64,000 bases of DNA from Candidatus Palauibacter rhopaloidicola (GTDB taxonomy: Bacteria > Gemmatimonadota > Gemmatimonadetes > Palauibacterales > Palauibacteraceae): the NCBI GenBank assembly GCA_026914155.1, contig JAPPGH010000017.1:1-64000 (forward strand). The letters run 5' to 3'. Position numbers and translations under genes: made by a program. Positions 61,887 through 64,000 of the stretch are shown here, piece after piece (within the stretch, counting starts at the first letter, position 1; each line of letters opens with the position of its first letter). The notes below the pieces were generated by a model. The model was not told where the DNA came from. It saw only the letters and a list, made by a program, of their open reading frames with translations, and did no database searches.

Positions 61887-64000
61887 TCATCTCTCGAGCG
61901 CGCGAATCCAGTCGGTCAAGACGCGCTCCCCGGCCGGGCGCAGCCCCGCTTGGCGACCTGATTCGAGGAGCGCTTCGACGAAGGTCTGTCCGTACCCCCG
62001 GCTGCACGTGAGGAGGACGGCGTCGTCCCGCCAGGTGACGATCTGGCAGGGGACGTGGAGGATCGGGCCCTGGGTCAGGAGCGGTCGGAGACGCGCCGGG
62101 TCGAAGAGGTCGAGATCGGTGACGCTCTCCAGTACCTCCTGAACGGAGTCTCCGAGCAGCGCGAGCCAGCAGTGGGAGTCGGTGGTGTCCGTGTAGTGCG
62201 GGCCGTCCGGCATGGCGGGTGCCGTGCCGGGGCCGACGTGCCAGATCGAGGCCTGGGTTCCGTTCATCCGGTTGATCATCAGCCCGTCGCGGATCGCGAC
62301 TTCTCCCGGCGTGCGCGGCACGTGGAGGCCGAACGGCTGCACGGTCCGGATGTCGCGGTACTGGACGTCCCAGCGCGCCCGGTGGCTGAGGTCGACGAGG
62401 CGGGCCTGGCGCAGGGCGTCGGCGGGGGCGCGGTCGGATTCGTAGTCGAGCACCACGTGCCAGCCGGCCCGGCGCTCGGTGCGGGCGGGCGCCGCGTCAA
62501 AGTGGACCGGAGACCGGCGATGGGCCGCGGGCGCCGGCTGCGATGAGGCCTCGCCCGACCGGGGCGGGCGCCCTTCGGGGGCGATCCGCAGGCGCGTGCC
62601 TTTCGGATCGTAGAAGTGGAGAGGCACCACGGTCGCGGTCGAACGCACGGTCCGCCCGTCCGGCGACTCGTACAGGTCGAGCGAACGGCCCCGCTCCGCC
62701 AGCCGGTCCTCGACGAGGGCGAGCCCGTACTGCCAGCCCAGCGTCTCGCTGTGCCGCGTCGTGCAGACGAAGCCGGCGATCCGGTCCCCGTCCACGACGA
62801 GCGCCCCGTCGTCAGGCGCGTGGGCGACGTGGTGAGCCGTCCCGGCGCCCTTGTCGCGGGCAGCGGGATCGTCGATCCGGAGTCCGACGAGCTTCAGCCG
62901 CCCGGACTGCGCCTCGCAGTGGCGCAGCGCAGCGGCGCCCACCTTGCCGGAGGCCGTGTCCTCGCGGTCCCAGAGCCAGCCCATGCCGATGTCGAGGAGG
63001 GTGACGCGCTGCTCGGACTCCGTCCCGATGATCACGTGTCCCTTCTCGGCCCGCAGGCAGTTCTGCGCTTCGAGCCCGAACGGGCGGATGCCGAACTCCG
63101 CCCCGGCCTCCCACAACAGGTCCCACACGTAGCGGGCGTAACTCGCACCCACGTGCAGTTCATAGGACAGCTCGCCCACGAACCCGAGCCGCAGGCACCG
63201 CGCGGCCACGCCGGCCCCGACCTCGATCTCCCGGCAGCCGAGGTACGGGAATGTTTCGTCGGACAGACCTGCGCCCGTGATCTTTCCCAGCACCCGCCGC
63301 GCGTTCGGCCCGGCCACGTTGATGGAGGCGAGGGCGTCGGTGAGGTTCACGAGGTTGTAGTCCCACCCGTCGTACCGCGTGTGGAAGCGGAGCCACTCGA
63401 CCGTGCCGCCCGCCCGGTTCGAACTCGTCGTGAAGTAGAACTCGTCCTCACCCGTCCGCACGACGACGCCGTCGTCGATGATGTTGCCGGTGTCGTTGCA
63501 CATCGCCGAATACGTGCAGCGGCCGGTCCGGGCCCGCGTCATGTCGGAGACGTAGACGCGCTGGAGCGCCCGCAGGGCGTCGGGTCCCCAGATCCGGAAC
63601 TTCCCCAGCGGCGAACTGTCGAGGAGGCCCAGGTTCTCGCGCACGTTGCGGATCTCCTCCAGGCACTCCCGGTCCTCGCTGAAGTAGCGCGCCCTGAGCC
63701 ACGGCCCCGCGCGGCGGAATACGGCGCCCCGCGCGGCCTGGTCGTCGTGGAGCGGGGTCCGCTTGTGGACGTCGTGGTTCGGGCCCGCGAGCGTCGCGAG
63801 GGAAGGGGGGATGACGGGCGGGCGCACCGTGGTGGCGGCGAAGCTGCCCACCGGCCGCCCCGCGATCTCGGCCATCGCCATGGCGAGGTCCTGGCCCGGC
63901 ACCCGGTACTGTCCCGGCCCGAGGCCGAAGTTGCCGTAGCGCTTCGCGAGTTCGGGCACGTCGAGGCCGTAGGCGGCGCACTGGGCCGCGTTCTTCCACG
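61887..64000 (-). CDS. Sarcosine oxidase alpha-like C-terminal part fused to a gamma-like domain (5' end outside)
   Basis: At least 704 residues with an open frame to the window edge. The upstream part resembles the end of the SoxA FAD region (VPELAKRYGNFGLGPGQYRVPGQD). The GcvT-like folate domain runs from about 63760 to 62700, with RTPLHDDQAARGAVF, ENLGLLDSSPLGKFRIWGPDA, SINVAGPNARRVLGKI, GFVGELSYELHVG and FGLEAQNCLRAEKGHVIIGTES. After a linker rich in Pro/Ala/Arg, the last 200 residues (RLVDLSHRARWDVQ..., HCWLALLGDSVQEVLES, VLLTCSRGYGQTFVEALLESG) look like SoxG, the gamma subunit. It should demethylate sarcosine or a related methylamine. Confidence 0.85.
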   Translation of the reverse strand, partial: WKNAAQCAAYGLDVPELAKRYGNFGLGPGQYRVPGQDLAMAMAEIAGRPVGSFAATTVRPPVIPPSLATLAGPNHDVHKRTPLHDDQAARGAVFRRAGPWLRARYFSEDRECLEEIRNVRENLGLLDSSPLGKFRIWGPDALRALQRVYVSDMTRARTGRCTYSAMCNDTGNIIDDGVVVRTGEDEFYFTTSSNRAGGTVEWLRFHTRYDGWDYNLVNLTDALASINVAGPNARRVLGKITGAGLSDETFPYLGCREIEVGAGVAARCLRLGFVGELSYELHVGASYARYVWDLLWEAGAEFGIRPFGLEAQNCLRAEKGHVIIGTESEQRVTLLDIGMGWLWDREDTASGKVGAAALRHCEAQSGRLKLVGLRIDDPAARDKGAGTAHHVAHAPDDGALVVDGDRIAGFVCTTRHSETLGWQYGLALVEDRLAERGRSLDLYESPDGRTVRSTATVVPLHFYDPKGTRLRIAPEGRPPRSGEASSQPAPAAHRRSPVHFDAAPARTERRAGWHVVLDYESDRAPADALRQARLVDLSHRARWDVQYRDIRTVQPFGLHVPRTPGEVAIRDGLMINRMNGTQASIWHVGPGTAPAMPDGPHYTDTTDSHCWLALLGDSVQEVLESVTDLDLFDPARLRPLLTQGPILHVPCQIVTWRDDAVLLTCSRGYGQTFVEALLESGRQAGLRPAGERVLTDWIRALER

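Noticed and set aside
1-64000. CRISPR arrays, insertion sequences, tRNA or rRNA genes
   Set aside because: No spaced direct repeats, transposase motifs, cloverleaf-like segments or rRNA cores were noticed on either strand by eye; a tRNAscan or ISfinder run could still find weak cases.

Overview
The window is about 64 kb of very GC-rich DNA packed with genes on both strands, with few gaps over 200 bases. Exported hydrolases dominate: S9 peptidases, three CocE/NonD (S15-like) hydrolases, amidohydrolases, a carboxylesterase, a serpin and a polysaccharide deacetylase. There are many Cys-anchored lipoproteins, including 6-bladed beta-propeller and LVIVD-repeat proteins. This profile suggests a heterotrophic Gram-negative bacterium, most likely Gemmatimonadota. 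That placement is inference from gene content; no rRNA or tRNA gene was seen.

Layout. 1-10.9 kb: a DUF885 peptidase (cut by the window edge and apparently frameshifted), an S9 peptidase, two Ig/cadherin-like repeat lipoproteins flanking a cyclophilin, rph, a D-aminoacylase-type amidohydrolase and a CocE hydrolase. 11-16.7 kb: a beta-propeller lipoprotein, BioY, a small barrel protein, a DUF305/LVIVD pair and a cupin. 16.7-18.2 kb: a HigBA-type module whose toxin is a deletion remnant, then an orphan beta-class adenine DNA methyltransferase. 18.4-30.4 kb: a dicarboxylate/glutamate symporter, a plug-domain-like lipoprotein, two amidohydrolases, msrA, a cytochrome P450, a serine hydrolase, an oligopeptidase B-like enzyme and a polysaccharide deacetylase. 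30.5-41.4 kb: pckA, a TPR lipoprotein, PPK2, a nucleotidyltransferase, an MBL hydrolase, a Tat-exported SDR, a sulfite-dehydrogenase-like pair, an XRE regulator and a barrel protein. 41.4-46.7 kb: a DUF4212/SSF symporter pair, a second SSF symporter and another propeller lipoprotein.

46.7-51.5 kb is a divergent methionine locus. An aspartokinase-asd-metY operon (minus) and metX (plus) are each preceded by a SAM-I (S-box) riboswitch. The two promoters stand back to back, with -35 boxes 9 bp apart around a T7 tract. The aspartokinase lacks an ACT domain, so transcript-level control by SAM may replace feedback inhibition.

51.5-64 kb holds a CocE hydrolase next to a FitAB/VapBC-type module, then an operon of an alkyltransferase-like protein, a carboxylesterase and a peroxiredoxin-like protein. 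In that last gene an in-frame UGA occupies the first Cys position of the W-C-P-Y-C motif, and a bacterial SECIS-like hairpin follows it, so it is a strong selenoprotein candidate. A serpin, another CocE hydrolase, a membrane protein, a metB-like gene and a 5'-truncated sarcosine-oxidase-alpha-like gene with a gamma-like tail close the window.
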